From CADCVT01 sp036389485 (GTDB lineage: Bacteria > Actinomycetota > Thermoleophilia > Solirubrobacterales > Solirubrobacteraceae): DNA of 64,000 nt. The stretch lies in NCBI GenBank assembly GCA_036389485.1, contig DASVPR010000061.1, positions 1 through 64,000 on the forward strand. Direction: 5' to 3'. This document shows, piece after piece, positions 33,741-42,292 of this stretch (position 1 is its first letter; each line of letters begins with the position of its first letter). The translations under genes were made by a program, and so were the position numbers. The notes beneath the pieces are model-generated. The model worked only from the letters and a program-made list of their open reading frames with translations, ran no database searches and was not told the origin of the DNA.

Positions 33741-34474
33741 TGCTCGTCCGCGCCGAGCACCTGCAGGCCGGCTACGCGCCCGGGCAGCCGGTCGTGCGCG
33801 GCGTCGAGTTCGCGGTCGCCGCGGGCCAGGCCGTCGCCGTCCTCGCCCCGAACGGCGGCGGCAAGACGACGCTGTTCCGCACGCTGCTCGGCGAGCTGCC
33901 GCCCTTGGGCGGGACCTTCGCCGTCGACGGGACGATCGCGGCCGTCCACCAGCACGACCACGCGCGGCTCGACTTCCCCGTGTCGGCCCTCGACGTCGCA
34001 CTGATGGGCGCCTACGGCCGGACGCCGTGGTGGCGGCGCATCGCCGGCGCCGACCGCGCCGCCGCCCGCGCGGCCCTCGACCGCGTCGGGCTCGTCGATC
34101 GCGAGGGGACGCACTTCGGCTCCCTCTCGGGCGGCCAGCGGCGCCGGGTCATGATCGCCCGCGCGATCGTGCAGGACGCGCGCATCCTCCTCCTCGACGA
34201 GCCCTTCGCCGGCGTCGACCGCGCGAGCGAGGAGCGCATCCTCACCGTCCTCGAGGACCTCGCCGCCGAGGGGCGGACGCTGCTCATCGCGACCCACGAC
34301 GTCGAGCAGTCCCGCCGGTGGGACCGCGTCCTCTGCCTCAACGGCCGCCAGATCGCGTTCGGCACGCCGGAGGAGACCCTCACCGCCCCGACCCTCGCGG
34401 CCACCTACGGCCCCGAGCTCGTCGTGTTGCGGGAGGGAAGGATGGGCCTCACGATCCAACACCACGAGCATTGA
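33740..34474 (+). CDS. Metal ABC transporter ATP-binding protein
   Basis: 244 residues. Walker A APNGGGKTTLFRTLLG near residue 36-48, signature LSGGQRRRVMIARAI near 128-142, Walker B ILLLDEPFAGVD and the His switch ATHDVEQ are all intact. The ZnuC/MntB-type ATPases power import of divalent metals. It lies between two permease genes, coupled to the first by a one-base overlap. The gap to the second permease (55 bp) carries a duplicated CGCCGCGA-GGGGTC element. Confidence 0.88.
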   Translation: MLVRAEHLQAGYAPGQPVVRGVEFAVAAGQAVAVLAPNGGGKTTLFRTLLGELPPLGGTFAVDGTIAAVHQHDHARLDFPVSALDVALMGAYGRTPWWRRIAGADRAAARAALDRVGLVDREGTHFGSLSGGQRRRVMIARAIVQDARILLLDEPFAGVDRASEERILTVLEDLAAEGRTLLIATHDVEQSRRWDRVLCLNGRQIAFGTPEETLTAPTLAATYGPELVVLREGRMGLTIQHHEH

Positions 34475-34529
34475 TGCCGCGCCGCGAAGGGGTCCGGCGG
34501 ACGGCGCGCCGCGAGGGGGTCGCGCCCTC

Positions 34530-35330
34530 ATGACCATCCGCGACCGCGCGCTGCTGGAGGTCGTGCTGCTCGGCGCCGCGTGCGGGCCGCTGAGCGTCTG
34601 GCTGCTGGCGAACCGGCAGGCGTATGCGGCCGAGTCTCTCGCCCACGCGATGCTGCCGGGGCTGGCGATCGCGGCCGCGGCCGGCGCGCCGCTGCTGCTC
34701 GGCGGGAGCGCGGGGGTCGTCGTCGCGGCGCTGCTGATCGCGCTGGCGGCGCGCGATCAGCGCATCGGCAGCGAGACCGCGATCGCGGTGACCGTCACGG
34801 GCCTGTTCGGGCTGGGCGCGCTGCTGGCGATCGACGCCGAGACGCCGCTCGGCGACCTGCTGTTCGGCGACCTGCTCGGCGTGTCCGACGGGGACCTCAT
34901 CGCCGCCGCCGCGCTCGCGATCGTCGTGCCGCTCACCCTCGCGGCCGTCCACCGCCCGCTCACCGTCGCCGCCTTCGCGCCCGCGCTCGCGAGCCGGCCG
35001 GCGCGCACGCAGGCGGCGCTCCTCGCGCTGCTCGCCGCCGCGATCGTCGTCGCCGTCCAGGGCCTCGGGAACCTGCTGGTGCTCGCGCTGCTCGTCGCGC
35101 CGGGGATCGCCGGGCGGAGAGCGCCGCGGCTGCCGCAGCAGCTCGTCCTGGCGGCGCTGATCGCAGCGGCGAGCGGTGCCGCCGGGGTCCTGGCGTCGGA
35201 TCGTCTCGGGACGGCCGCCGGAGCATCGGTGGCGCTGGTGCTTGTGGCCGCGGCGGGCGCCGGCCTGCGCCGCGAGCCGCGGAGGAACGTCAGGCGGTCG
35301 CCGATCGAGGCGCTGTCGGACCGAGCGTGA
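34530..35330 (+). CDS. Metal ABC transporter permease 2
   Basis: 266 residues, about eight membrane helices of the ABC-3 family (AAESLAHAMLPGLAIAAAAGAP, GDLLFGDLLGVSDGDL, LGNLLVLALLVAPGIAGRRAP). It differs clearly from permease 1, so the pair is not a recent duplication. The C-terminus is a basic tail (RREPRRNVRRSP). It overlaps the converging lgt gene by 41 bp. No periplasmic or lipoprotein metal-binding subunit is encoded in the cluster; it must be supplied from elsewhere. Confidence 0.83.
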   Translation: MTIRDRALLEVVLLGAACGPLSVWLLANRQAYAAESLAHAMLPGLAIAAAAGAPLLLGGSAGVVVAALLIALAARDQRIGSETAIAVTVTGLFGLGALLAIDAETPLGDLLFGDLLGVSDGDLIAAAALAIVVPLTLAAVHRPLTVAAFAPALASRPARTQAALLALLAAAIVVAVQGLGNLLVLALLVAPGIAGRRAPRLPQQLVLAALIAAASGAAGVLASDRLGTAAGASVALVLVAAAGAGLRREPRRNVRRSPIEALSDRA

Positions 35331-36063
35331 TCCCGCCGCGCCGCTGCAGCGCCGCCAGCCACACCGCACCGCCCACAGCCATCACGATCGAGATGAGCTG
35401 CGCCGTGGTGAGGCCGCCGACCGCCGCCTCGTTGCGCCGCACGAACTCGACGAGGAACCGCTCGATCCCGCCGAACAGCAGGTACAGCGCGAAGAGGCCG
35501 CCGGGCCGGACCGCGTCGCGCAGCCGCCACAGCACGAACGCGAGCAGGCCCATCGAGAGCGCCTCGTACAACGGCGTCGGATGGACCTCCACGCCGGGAT
35601 CCGTGGGCACGACGCCGTCCGGATAGCCCATCGCCCAAGGCAGGCTCGACGGCTCGCCGTAGTCGCCGTCGCCCGACACCTGGCACCCGATGCGCCCGAC
35701 GGCGTACCCGAGCGGTAGCCCGATGCCCGCGATGTCCAGCAGCCCCAAAGTGAAGACGCCGCGCCACTTCGCCCACGCGATCACGGCGATCGCCCCGCCG
35801 AAGAGCCCGCCGTACCACGTCAGGCCTGACCCGCTGAACAGCCCCGACGCCGACAGCTCCCCGTTGTCGACCGCCCAGTAGAGCTTCGCGCCCACCAGCC
35901 CGCCACCCAGAGCGGCGAAGACCAGCTCGTAGGCGAGGTCCTCGGAGCGGCCGAGCTCGCGGAAGCGCCGCGCCGCCATCGCGCCCCACGCCACGAAGTT
36001 CAGCGCGAAGAAGATGCCGAAGGTCTTCAGGTCCAGGCCGAAGACGCTGATCTCGTCGAGCAC
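35290..36063 (-). CDS. lgt: Prolipoprotein diacylglyceryl transferase
   Basis: 257 residues, seven membrane helices. The Lgt signature is present as AVGRIGCQVSGDGDYG, with the catalytic-loop Arg, and the VHPTPLYEAL motif follows, though the usual N in G-R-x-x-N-F-x-N is replaced in this actinobacterial-style variant. It transfers a diacylglyceryl group to the lipobox Cys of prolipoproteins, several of which are encoded in this window. GTG start at 36063. Its 3' end converges on permease 2 with a 41-bp overlap. Confidence 0.88.
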   Translation of the reverse strand: MLDEISVFGLDLKTFGIFFALNFVAWGAMAARRFRELGRSEDLAYELVFAALGGGLVGAKLYWAVDNGELSASGLFSGSGLTWYGGLFGGAIAVIAWAKWRGVFTLGLLDIAGIGLPLGYAVGRIGCQVSGDGDYGEPSSLPWAMGYPDGVVPTDPGVEVHPTPLYEALSMGLLAFVLWRLRDAVRPGGLFALYLLFGGIERFLVEFVRRNEAAVGGLTTAQLISIVMAVGGAVWLAALQRRGGITLGPTAPRSATA

Positions 36064-36116
36064 GCGATCGAGGCTACAAGAGGGACCTCAACGCCCATCG
36101 CGCGCGTACCGAGGGC

Positions 36117-36986
36117 ATGAGACGACGCGCGCTGCTCACCGCCCTCCTCGCCCTCGCCGCCCCCGCCTCCGCGCACGCGGACGGCCTGCCGGTCGGCAAC
36201 GTGGACGTCGGCCCGACGGGAGTGGTCGCGCGCGAGAACGGCGATCGCTACGTCGCGCTGTCCGCCGGCGCGGGCTCGACCGTCGTCGCCCGCATCGCGG
36301 CGGGGAGCGGCGAGGTCGAGGCCTACCGGTGGCTGCGCGAGCCGCTGACGATCCCGGGCGTCGCGCTGGACGGCACCGCGGGCGGGCTCTCCGGACCCGA
36401 CGGGGCGCTGGTGCTCATCCGGCCGCGCGAGCACGGCCACTACCCGCTCCGCCGGACGCGCCTCGTCGTGCTCGACGCCGAGCGCCTGAACGTGGGGCGG
36501 CGCATCACGCTGAAGGGCGACTTCAGCTACGACGCCATCTCGCCCGACGGCCGCCGGCTCTTCCTCGTCCAGTACGTTGATCCAGACGACCCGCGGGCCT
36601 ACGTCGTGCGCACCTACGACCTCGCCCGCGGCAAGCTGGAGCGCGGCGCGATCGTCGACGCCCGCGAGCCCGACGAGGACATGCGCGGCTACCCGGTCAC
36701 CCGCGTCACGACCGACGACGGCCGCTGGGCCTACACGCTCTACGACGGCGGCGGCGAGCCGTTCGTGCACGCCCTCGACACCGTCGAGCGCCGCGCGTTC
36801 TGCATCGACCTGCCGACGCTCGCCGGCGTCGAGGACCCGTACACGCTGCGCCTCGCGCTCAGCGGCCGCCAGCTCGCGGTCGAGGACCGAGGACGCGATG
36901 CGGCGTTCATCGACACCACGACGATGGAGGCGCGCGGGCCGGCGAGCGTCTTCACGACGATCGGGGCGCTCGCCGCGACGGTCTAG
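36117..36986 (+). CDS. Exported protein with propeller-like repeats
   Basis: 289 residues with a signal peptide (about 1-22, ending AHA). Repeated beta-hairpin units (YDAISPDGRRLFLVQYV, VTTDDGRWAYTLYDGGG, LRLALSGRQLAVEDRG) suggest a WD40/YncE-like propeller. Internal cysteine only in RRAFCIDLP. Similar proteins in this kind of genome are uncharacterised. It converges on the M23 peptidase gene with a 4-bp overlap and starts 54 bp from the divergent lgt. Confidence 0.7.
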   Translation: MRRRALLTALLALAAPASAHADGLPVGNVDVGPTGVVARENGDRYVALSAGAGSTVVARIAAGSGEVEAYRWLREPLTIPGVALDGTAGGLSGPDGALVLIRPREHGHYPLRRTRLVVLDAERLNVGRRITLKGDFSYDAISPDGRRLFLVQYVDPDDPRAYVVRTYDLARGKLERGAIVDAREPDEDMRGYPVTRVTTDDGRWAYTLYDGGGEPFVHALDTVERRAFCIDLPTLAGVEDPYTLRLALSGRQLAVEDRGRDAAFIDTTTMEARGPASVFTTIGALAATV

Positions 36987-38104
36987 AGGTAGCCGAGCGG
37001 GTTGACGGGCGAGCCGCCGACCCGCACCTCGAAGTGCAGGTGGGCGCCGAAGGAGTGCCCGGTGTTCCCCACGTAGCCGATGACCTGGCCCTGCGAGACG
37101 TTGGCGCCCATCGACGTCCCGTAGCGCGACTGGTGCGCGTAGCACGTCGAGAGGTTCCCGCCGTGCGAGATGCAGGTGTAGTTGCCGTACCCGCCGGTCC
37201 AGCCCAGGAGCACCACGCGCCCCGACTGCGCCGCGCGGATCGGCGTGCCCTCGGGCGCGGCGATGTCGAGGCCCGCGTGCATGTGGCCCGGCCGCGCCTC
37301 GCCGAACGATCCGGTGATCGGCCCGTTCACCGGCCAGATCATCGCGCCCGATCCGCGCCGGATCGGCCCCGCCGGCACGCCCGACAACCGCGCCTGGATC
37401 TTGGCCTGCTGGGCCTCCATCGCCTCGAGGTCCTCCTCGATGGCGTGCCGCTCCGAGCGCACCCTGCTCAGCGCGTTCTGCTTCCCGACGCGCACCCCGA
37501 TCAGCTCGGTCTTGACCTGCGCGACCTCGTTGCGGCGCTGGAGCACGATGGCGGTGACGCGCTGCTGCCGGCGCTCGAGGCGGTCGAGCTCGGCCTCCGT
37601 GCGCTCGGAGTCCGACTTCGCGGCGCGGACGGCCAGGACGATCTCCCGGTCGTTCTCGGCGATGCGCTGGATGAACTCGCCGCGCTCGAGGAGGTCCGCG
37701 AAGCCGTCGGAGTTCAGGACGACGCTCAGGACGTCCGGCTTGTCGGCCTTGTAGATCTCGACGAGGCGTCGCGCGAGCTGGGTGCGGGACTGCTGCAGCC
37801 GCTCGCGCAGGCGCGTCAGCCGGGCCCGCTCGTCGCGCAGCCGGTCCTGGAGCTGGACCAGCTCGGCGGTCTTGGCGTCGAGGTCGGCCTGGATCCGCGA
37901 CTGGCGCGCCTCGAGCCGGTTGATCCTCTGCGTGAACGCCGCGATGTCGGTCGAGAGGACCCGCTCGGTGCCCTTCTTCCGCGCCACCTGATCGCGCGCC
38001 CGGTCGATCTTGCCCTGCAGGCTCTCGCCCGTCGACGGCAGGGGCAGGATCGCCCAGAGGACCGCGGGCGCAAGCACGCAGGCGATGAGGACCCGAAGAC
38101 GCAC
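36983..38104 (-). CDS. M23 (LytM) peptidase with long coiled coil, EnvC/NlpD-like
   Basis: 373 residues. A signal or anchor helix (1-20) leads to about 210 residues of coiled coil (KIDRARDQVARKKG to IEEDLEAMEAQQAKIQ), then a LytM domain. Zinc ligands are visible: H and D in HMHAGLDIA near 276 and the HLHFEV motif near 353. Such proteins cleave peptidoglycan cross-bridges or, if inactive, activate amidases at division sites. Here the ligands appear complete, so an active endopeptidase is likely. It lies next to htpX, reading away from it. Confidence 0.85.
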   Translation of the reverse strand: MRLRVLIACVLAPAVLWAILPLPSTGESLQGKIDRARDQVARKKGTERVLSTDIAAFTQRINRLEARQSRIQADLDAKTAELVQLQDRLRDERARLTRLRERLQQSRTQLARRLVEIYKADKPDVLSVVLNSDGFADLLERGEFIQRIAENDREIVLAVRAAKSDSERTEAELDRLERRQQRVTAIVLQRRNEVAQVKTELIGVRVGKQNALSRVRSERHAIEEDLEAMEAQQAKIQARLSGVPAGPIRRGSGAMIWPVNGPITGSFGEARPGHMHAGLDIAAPEGTPIRAAQSGRVVLLGWTGGYGNYTCISHGGNLSTCYAHQSRYGTSMGANVSQGQVIGYVGNTGHSFGAHLHFEVRVGGSPVNPLGYL

Positions 38105-38185
38105 GAGCGGCGCGCGATGCTACGACGCGGCCCGCGATCTCCCTGCAAAAACGGGTGCAGTCGGCCAACTAGAATGGGAGGCACG

Positions 38186-39100
38186 ATGAATCGCTCCTCC
38201 GCCCTGAAGGCACCCGCCGGGCTGCAGGCCCGGATGCTGTTGACGATCTTCCTGCTCGGCGTCGTCTACGTCGCGCTGATGGCCGCCCTCTTCGCCGCCG
38301 GTGCGAGCGGGATCCTGATCGTGCTCGTGGCCGGAGGGCTCTTCGTCTTCCAGCTGACGGCCGCCGAGAAGCTCGGCCTGCGCGCGATGGGCGCGGAGGA
38401 GGTCGGGCCTCGCGAGGCACCCGAGCTGCACGCGATGGTGGAGCGCCTGTGCGTCCAGGCCGACCTGCCGAAGCCGAAGGTCGCCATCATGCGCACGCAG
38501 ATGCCCAACGCGTTCGCGATGGGCCGCTCGAAGAAGCACGCGACCGTCTGCGTGACCACCGGGATCATGGAGATCCTGTCCCCGGCCGAGCTCGAGGGCG
38601 TCCTCGCCCACGAGCTCGCGCACATCCGCCACCGCGACGTCGTGATCATGACCGTCGCGAGCTTCTTCGCCTCGATCGCGTCGATGATCATCCAGTTCGG
38701 GTTCTTCTTCGGCGGTGGGCACTCCGACGACGACGACAACCCGAGCTTCCTCGTGCTGTTCCTGGTCTCGCTCGTGGTCTACGTGATCTCGTTCTTCCTC
38801 ATGGCGGCGCTGTCGCGCTACCGCGAGTTCGCGGCCGACCGCGGCGCGGCGGAGATCACCCGGCGCCCGAGCGCGCTGAGCTCCGCGCTCATGAAGATCA
38901 ACGGCACGATGAGCCGCATCCCCCAGCAGGACCTGCGCGCGCACTCCGAGCTGGCGGCGTTCTACATCGCGCGGCCGTCGGCGCAGTCCCTGTTCAGTCT
39001 GTTCTCGACGCACCCGCCGATGGAGCGGCGCGTCGAGGCGCTCAGCCGGCTGGAGGCGCAGATCCAGGGCACGCCGGCGACGCCCTCGCTGGCCGCGTAA
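38186..39100 (+). CDS. htpX: HtpX-family membrane zinc protease (M48)
   Basis: 304 residues. Two N-terminal membrane helices (17-56), the HELAH zinc motif at 142-146 (VLAHELAHIRHRD), two more helices (about 155-215) and the third ligand region SRYREFAADRGAAEITRRP. HtpX degrades misfolded membrane proteins under envelope stress. GGGAGG is 6 nt before the ATG. The PspA-associated gene pspAB follows without a gap, a common actinobacterial pairing. Confidence 0.9.
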   Translation: MNRSSALKAPAGLQARMLLTIFLLGVVYVALMAALFAAGASGILIVLVAGGLFVFQLTAAEKLGLRAMGAEEVGPREAPELHAMVERLCVQADLPKPKVAIMRTQMPNAFAMGRSKKHATVCVTTGIMEILSPAELEGVLAHELAHIRHRDVVIMTVASFFASIASMIIQFGFFFGGGHSDDDDNPSFLVLFLVSLVVYVISFFLMAALSRYREFAADRGAAEITRRPSALSSALMKINGTMSRIPQQDLRAHSELAAFYIARPSAQSLFSLFSTHPPMERRVEALSRLEAQIQGTPATPSLAA

Positions 39101-39676
39101 GTGGGCTTCCTCGACTCCCTCCTCGGTCGGTCGCGCACGCCGAAGCCGGCGAAGCAGGACCGCCTGTTCGCCATGTCGACGGCGTACGTCACGCTGGAGA
39201 CCGCGCACGGGATGAAGAGCGGCGGGAAGGCGGGGATCGTCTTCCAGGCCGAGGCGACCGCCGACTTCGCCCGCATCGTCGCGGACGCCGAGGAGATCCT
39301 GCGCGCGACCGGCGAGGAGACGGGCACGGCCGTCGAGACGAGCGACGACAAGTACGGCTACCGCTGGGGCGTCCTGACCGACCCCGACGTCGAGGACCTC
39401 GTCGTCGGGATCAACGCGATCAAGGACGCCCTGGACGTCGGCGGCTATGGCGCGCGCATCCTCGCGGTCGTCTTCCGCTTCACGCGCGAGGGCGGGCGGG
39501 ACGCCTACTTCATCTACAACGTCAAGCGCGGCCTCTGGTACCCGTTCGTGCCCGCCGGCGGCGAGCAGATGCGCGACAACGAGGCGGAGCTGCGGCTGAA
39601 GGCGCAGCTCGCGGGCGAGCTGCCCATGGAGCCGGAGCTGGAGCGTTGGTTCCCGTTGTGGGGAGTGCCGCTCTGA
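39101..39676 (+). CDS. pspAB: PspA-associated protein PspAB
   Basis: 191 residues, starting GTG directly after the htpX stop. The N-terminus GFLDSLLGRSRTPKPAKQDRLFA is the typical start of PspAB, and the body (YRWGVLTDPDVEDLVVGINAI, YFIYNVKRGLWYPFVP) matches this family, which accompanies PspA/HtpX in actinobacteria. Its biochemical role is unknown; it is inferred to help the phage-shock response guard the membrane. The pspA and pspAA genes lie 3 kb further on. Confidence 0.85.
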   Translation: MGFLDSLLGRSRTPKPAKQDRLFAMSTAYVTLETAHGMKSGGKAGIVFQAEATADFARIVADAEEILRATGEETGTAVETSDDKYGYRWGVLTDPDVEDLVVGINAIKDALDVGGYGARILAVVFRFTREGGRDAYFIYNVKRGLWYPFVPAGGEQMRDNEAELRLKAQLAGELPMEPELERWFPLWGVPL

Positions 39677-39777
39677 CGGCCTCGCCGACGACCTGCGTGT
39701 CCTCGTACTGGAACTCGCCTGCCGGCGCACGATGAGTGCGGCCCGTCACACACGGCGGTGAGGGGGCGCTGCGCGGT

Positions 39778-39807
39778 TTGACGATCCCTCGGGCGAAGGG
39801 CTACCGT
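39778..39807 (+). promoter_or_regulatory. Sigma-70-type promoter, probably leaderless
   Basis: TTGACG (39778-39783) and TACCGT (39802-39807) are 18 bp apart. The GTG of the next gene follows the -10 by only 8 nt, so the message probably starts at or near the start codon. Confidence 0.55.
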
Positions 39808-39815
39808 CGCCCGAG

Positions 39816-40430
39816 GTGCTCCATCCCCGCCTCGTCGCCGTCGTGGTCGTCGCCGTCACGGCGGGCGCCTGCGGCTCCGACGAAACACCGCGTCCGACGA
39901 GCTCGACGCCCGCGGTCGTGCCGCCGCCGCGCCTCCCCGCGCCGGCCATCGGCCGCGACCTGCGGGCGAGCTTCGGCGTGCTGCGCCGCGCACGGCGTGC
40001 GGAAGATCGGCTGCCGCGCGCCGGCCGGCGGCAGCTGCGGCCGGACCCGACGGTCCCCGACGAGCGCGGCGCGAACCCGCGGTTCTCGCGTCGCATCGCG
40101 GGCCGACCGGTCTGGGTCGTCCCCGGCAGCGGGACGGTGTGCCTCGTCTACGTTCGGCGCGGTGCGGCGGGCGGAGGCTGCGCCCCGACCGCGGTGGCGC
40201 GCACCGGCCGGCTGCTGCGGAGCATCGCCGGAGAGCCCTACGGCGTCCCGCGCGGCCGCCGCTTTCACTACGGGCTGGTGCCCGACGGGATCGCGCACGT
40301 CACGCTCGTCGGACGCGGCGGCGGGACGCTGGGGCGCGTCCGCGTCCTCGACAACGTCTGGGCGACGACGCTGCGCGACGGCACGGCGGCGGCAGTCCGC
40401 GTCGACGGCGCCCAACTCCCGCTTGCGTGA
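39816..40430 (+). CDS. Lipoprotein of unknown function
   Basis: 204 residues. Lipobox TAGAC with the Cys near residue 19, then a Pro/Ser-rich linker (about 25-45). The globular part holds paired cysteines (TVCLVYVRR, GGGCAPTAV) and beta-strand-like segments with a Gly-rich turn (LVGRGGGTLGRVRV). No enzyme motif is seen. It has its own promoter and no closely spaced partner. Confidence 0.65.
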   Translation: MLHPRLVAVVVVAVTAGACGSDETPRPTSSTPAVVPPPRLPAPAIGRDLRASFGVLRRARRAEDRLPRAGRRQLRPDPTVPDERGANPRFSRRIAGRPVWVVPGSGTVCLVYVRRGAAGGGCAPTAVARTGRLLRSIAGEPYGVPRGRRFHYGLVPDGIAHVTLVGRGGGTLGRVRVLDNVWATTLRDGTAAAVRVDGAQLPLA

Positions 40431-40520
40431 CCGATCCCACAGTTCAGAGTTTGATAACCGCCTCTGACTGATCTGTAGGGTTGCGATTAATAGCCGCACC
40501 CAACGGATGGGAGGGATTCC

Positions 40521-40895
40521 ATGCAGGTGCTCAAGCGGCTTCGGCTCGCCGTGCTCGCGGCAGCCGTCGTCGTGCTCTTCGCTCTGCCCGCGACGGCGCA
40601 GGGCTCGATCAGCGGCTTCTTCGCGCTGGCCCCCGGCTGGACGGGCTTCAGCCCGGTCGATGACTACGCGAAGATCAACGTCTTCTACTACGGCGGCGGC
40701 ACGTTCCGGATGTGCGGCAAGCTGAAGTCGGACGGCGGGTACACGTTCGCGGAGGACTGCGGGTACGTGTACGAGTCGCTTCCACAGGTCCACGCGTTCA
40801 CGGTCGACTGCCGGCCGACCCGCTCGCGGCCGTGGGTCTGGAACGGCGACAACAACGCGCACAACTTCGAGGTGCGCGTCTACAACAGCTGCTGA
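40521..40895 (+). CDS. Small secreted cysteine-containing protein
   Basis: 124 residues; signal peptide to about residue 27 (VLFALPATAQG). The mature part of about 97 residues has five cysteines (RMCGKL, EDCGYV, VDCRPT, NSC) and aromatic-rich short segments (YAKINVFYYGGGTF, PWVWNGDNNAHNFEV). The base composition of codons is slightly less GC-rich than neighbours, and a clear hairpin follows the stop. No family recognised. It may be an extracellular binding or inhibitory protein, but that is speculation. Confidence 0.7.
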   Translation: MQVLKRLRLAVLAAAVVVLFALPATAQGSISGFFALAPGWTGFSPVDDYAKINVFYYGGGTFRMCGKLKSDGGYTFAEDCGYVYESLPQVHAFTVDCRPTRSRPWVWNGDNNAHNFEVRVYNSC

Positions 40896-40903
40896 ACCGC
40901 TGT

Positions 40904-40928
40904 GCGGCCCCGCCCCAGGCGGGGCCGC
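40904..40928 (+). terminator. Strong GC hairpin terminator
   Basis: GCGGCCCCGC (40904-40913) pairs perfectly with GCGGGGCCGC (40919-40928) around CCCAG. It lies just past the small secreted protein gene and also ends the converging CGNR gene. No T-tract. Confidence 0.7.
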
Positions 40929-40952
40929 GCCGTGTCCGATGCGCGACGCCGA

Positions 40953-41513
40953 TCAGTGGGCGTGGCGCTCGCGGTAGCTGCGCACCTTGGCGCGGTTGCC
41001 GCACACCGCCATGTCGCACCACACGGCCGAGCGGTTGCGCGAGCGGTCGTAGAAGGCCCAGCGGCAGTCGTCGGCGGGGCACGACTTCAGCCGCTGCCAC
41101 GTCCCCTCCTGCTGCGCCTCGGCGACGATCGCGAGCAGCCGGCCGAGCGCGCCGTCGACACCGCCGCGGGCGGGGGCCGGGCGCGCGGTGCCGTCGGGGG
41201 CGAAGCGGACCTCGAGCCGCGCGCGGCGGGCGGCCTGCTCGAGCGTCTCGAGCGCGGCCGGGTCCGTCTCGTAGTCGCCGTGGTGGCCGAGCAGGACCTC
41301 GCGGAGCGCCTCGCGCAGCTCGATCGCGCGCGCGACGTCGCCCTTCGTCGCCCGCTCGCCCGGCTCGAGCAGCCCGCGCTCCCCCAGCCATGCCGCGAGC
41401 GCGCCGGGCGTCGCGATGGCGTCCTCGTCTTCGTCGATCTCGAAGGTGTTGACGAAGTCGCGGATCGTGTTCAGGCGGCCGGGGGCGTCGTTGCTCACGG
41501 AATCCTCCTCCAT
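40953..41513 (-). CDS. CGNR zinc-finger (ABATE-domain) regulator
   Basis: 186 residues. The N-terminal ABATE domain begins DFVNTFEIDEDED, and the C-terminal treble-clef finger has CPADDCRWAFYDRSRNRSAVWCDMAVCGNRAK, that is C-x4-C...C-x4-CGNR, split here into two cysteine pairs. CGNR proteins are thought to be DNA-binding transcription factors. It is divergent from the GNAT/cupin pair, whose promoter carries a palindrome, so this protein is the natural candidate to bind there. Confidence 0.87.
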   Translation of the reverse strand: MEEDSVSNDAPGRLNTIRDFVNTFEIDEDEDAIATPGALAAWLGERGLLEPGERATKGDVARAIELREALREVLLGHHGDYETDPAALETLEQAARRARLEVRFAPDGTARPAPARGGVDGALGRLLAIVAEAQQEGTWQRLKSCPADDCRWAFYDRSRNRSAVWCDMAVCGNRAKVRSYRERHAH

Positions 41514-41560
41514 GACGTTCCCTTATCGACAGCCATCACGAACAACACTAGCATCTCGGT

Positions 41561-41606
41561 TTGACTGGTTACGTAACTGGCTATACAATGACACCAGTTA
41601 CGAAGC
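41561..41606 (+). promoter_or_regulatory. Promoter with embedded palindromic operator
   Basis: TTGACT (41561-41566) and TACAAT (41584-41589) with 17-bp spacing give the best sigma-70-type promoter in the window. The spacer contains the perfect palindrome GTTACGTAAC (41568-41577), and a half-site GTTACG recurs at 41597. CCAGTTACG and its inverse flank the -10. A repressor, possibly the divergent CGNR protein, likely binds here. Confidence 0.7.
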
Positions 41607-41624
41607 CAGAGGAGGCCCGCCACC

Positions 41625-41894
41625 ATGTTGTCCCACGCCCAGCTCTCACTCACCACCCAGCCCGTCACGCTCCGCCCCGCCCGGTCGGAGGACGCGCGGA
41701 CCCTCAGCGACCTCGCGCAGCTGGACAGCTCCCGTCCGCTGAGCGGCGAGGTCCTCATCGCCGAGACCGAGACCGGCCCGCTGGCCGCGATCGAGCTCGC
41801 GACCGGCCGCGCCATCGCCGACCCGTTCCGCCGCAGCGCGGAGAGCGTCGGGCTCCTGCGCACGTTCGCCCGCGCCACCGGCATCGCCCGGTGA
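41625..41894 (+). CDS. Short GNAT-like protein
   Basis: 89 residues. The sequence VTLRPARSEDARTLSDLAQLDSSRPL and VLIAETETGPLAAIELATGRAIADPF matches the N-terminal half of GNAT acetyltransferases (strands 1-4), but the acetyl-CoA loop is missing. Proteins of this length are common in actinobacteria and are probably not broken genes. Strong ribosome site AGAGGAGG 9 nt before the ATG. The stop overlaps the cupin gene start by 4 bp. Confidence 0.6.
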   Translation: MLSHAQLSLTTQPVTLRPARSEDARTLSDLAQLDSSRPLSGEVLIAETETGPLAAIELATGRAIADPFRRSAESVGLLRTFARATGIAR

Positions 41895-42292
41895 GCGTCC
41901 GCGTCGCGCAGGTCACGGAGGTGCCGGCGGTCCCGGCGCCGGTCGAAGGCCTGACCTGGCACCCGGTCCGCCGGCACCTCGACATCCGGTCCTTCGGCAC
42001 GAACGCCTACACCGCCGCCGCCGCCGGCGACCTCGTCGTCGAGGACCACGACGAGAACGAGTTCGAGGAGCTCTACGTCGTGGTGAGCGGCGCCGCCCGC
42101 TTCGAGGTCGACGGCGAGGCGATCGACGCGCCCCAGGGCACGCTCGTCTTCGTCACGCCGCCCTCGCGGCGCGTCGCGCACGCGACCGAGCCGGGGACGA
42201 CGATCCTCGCGGTGGGCGCCGTGCCCGGCAGGGCGTTCACCGTCTCCGGCTGGGAGGAGCGGTGGATCGAGCGCGCTGAGAAGGGCGGCTAG
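41891..42292 (+). CDS. Cupin-domain protein
   Basis: 133 residues from a GTG overlapping the previous stop (GTGA). The two cupin motifs are visible: ENEFEELYVVVSGAARFEVDGE and GTLVFVTPPSRRVAHATEPGT. Metal-binding His/Glu residues are only partly conserved (E in EFEELY, H in AHAT), so it may be a binding protein rather than a dioxygenase. It is co-transcribed with the GNAT-like gene and ends 4 bp into the converging pspAA gene. Confidence 0.78.
   Translation: MSVRVAQVTEVPAVPAPVEGLTWHPVRRHLDIRSFGTNAYTAAAAGDLVVEDHDENEFEELYVVVSGAARFEVDGEAIDAPQGTLVFVTPPSRRVAHATEPGTTILAVGAVPGRAFTVSGWEERWIERAEKGG

Noticed and set aside
38120..39730. Minus-strand open frame opposite htpX and pspAB
   Set aside because: Shadow of two clear genes on the plus strand.
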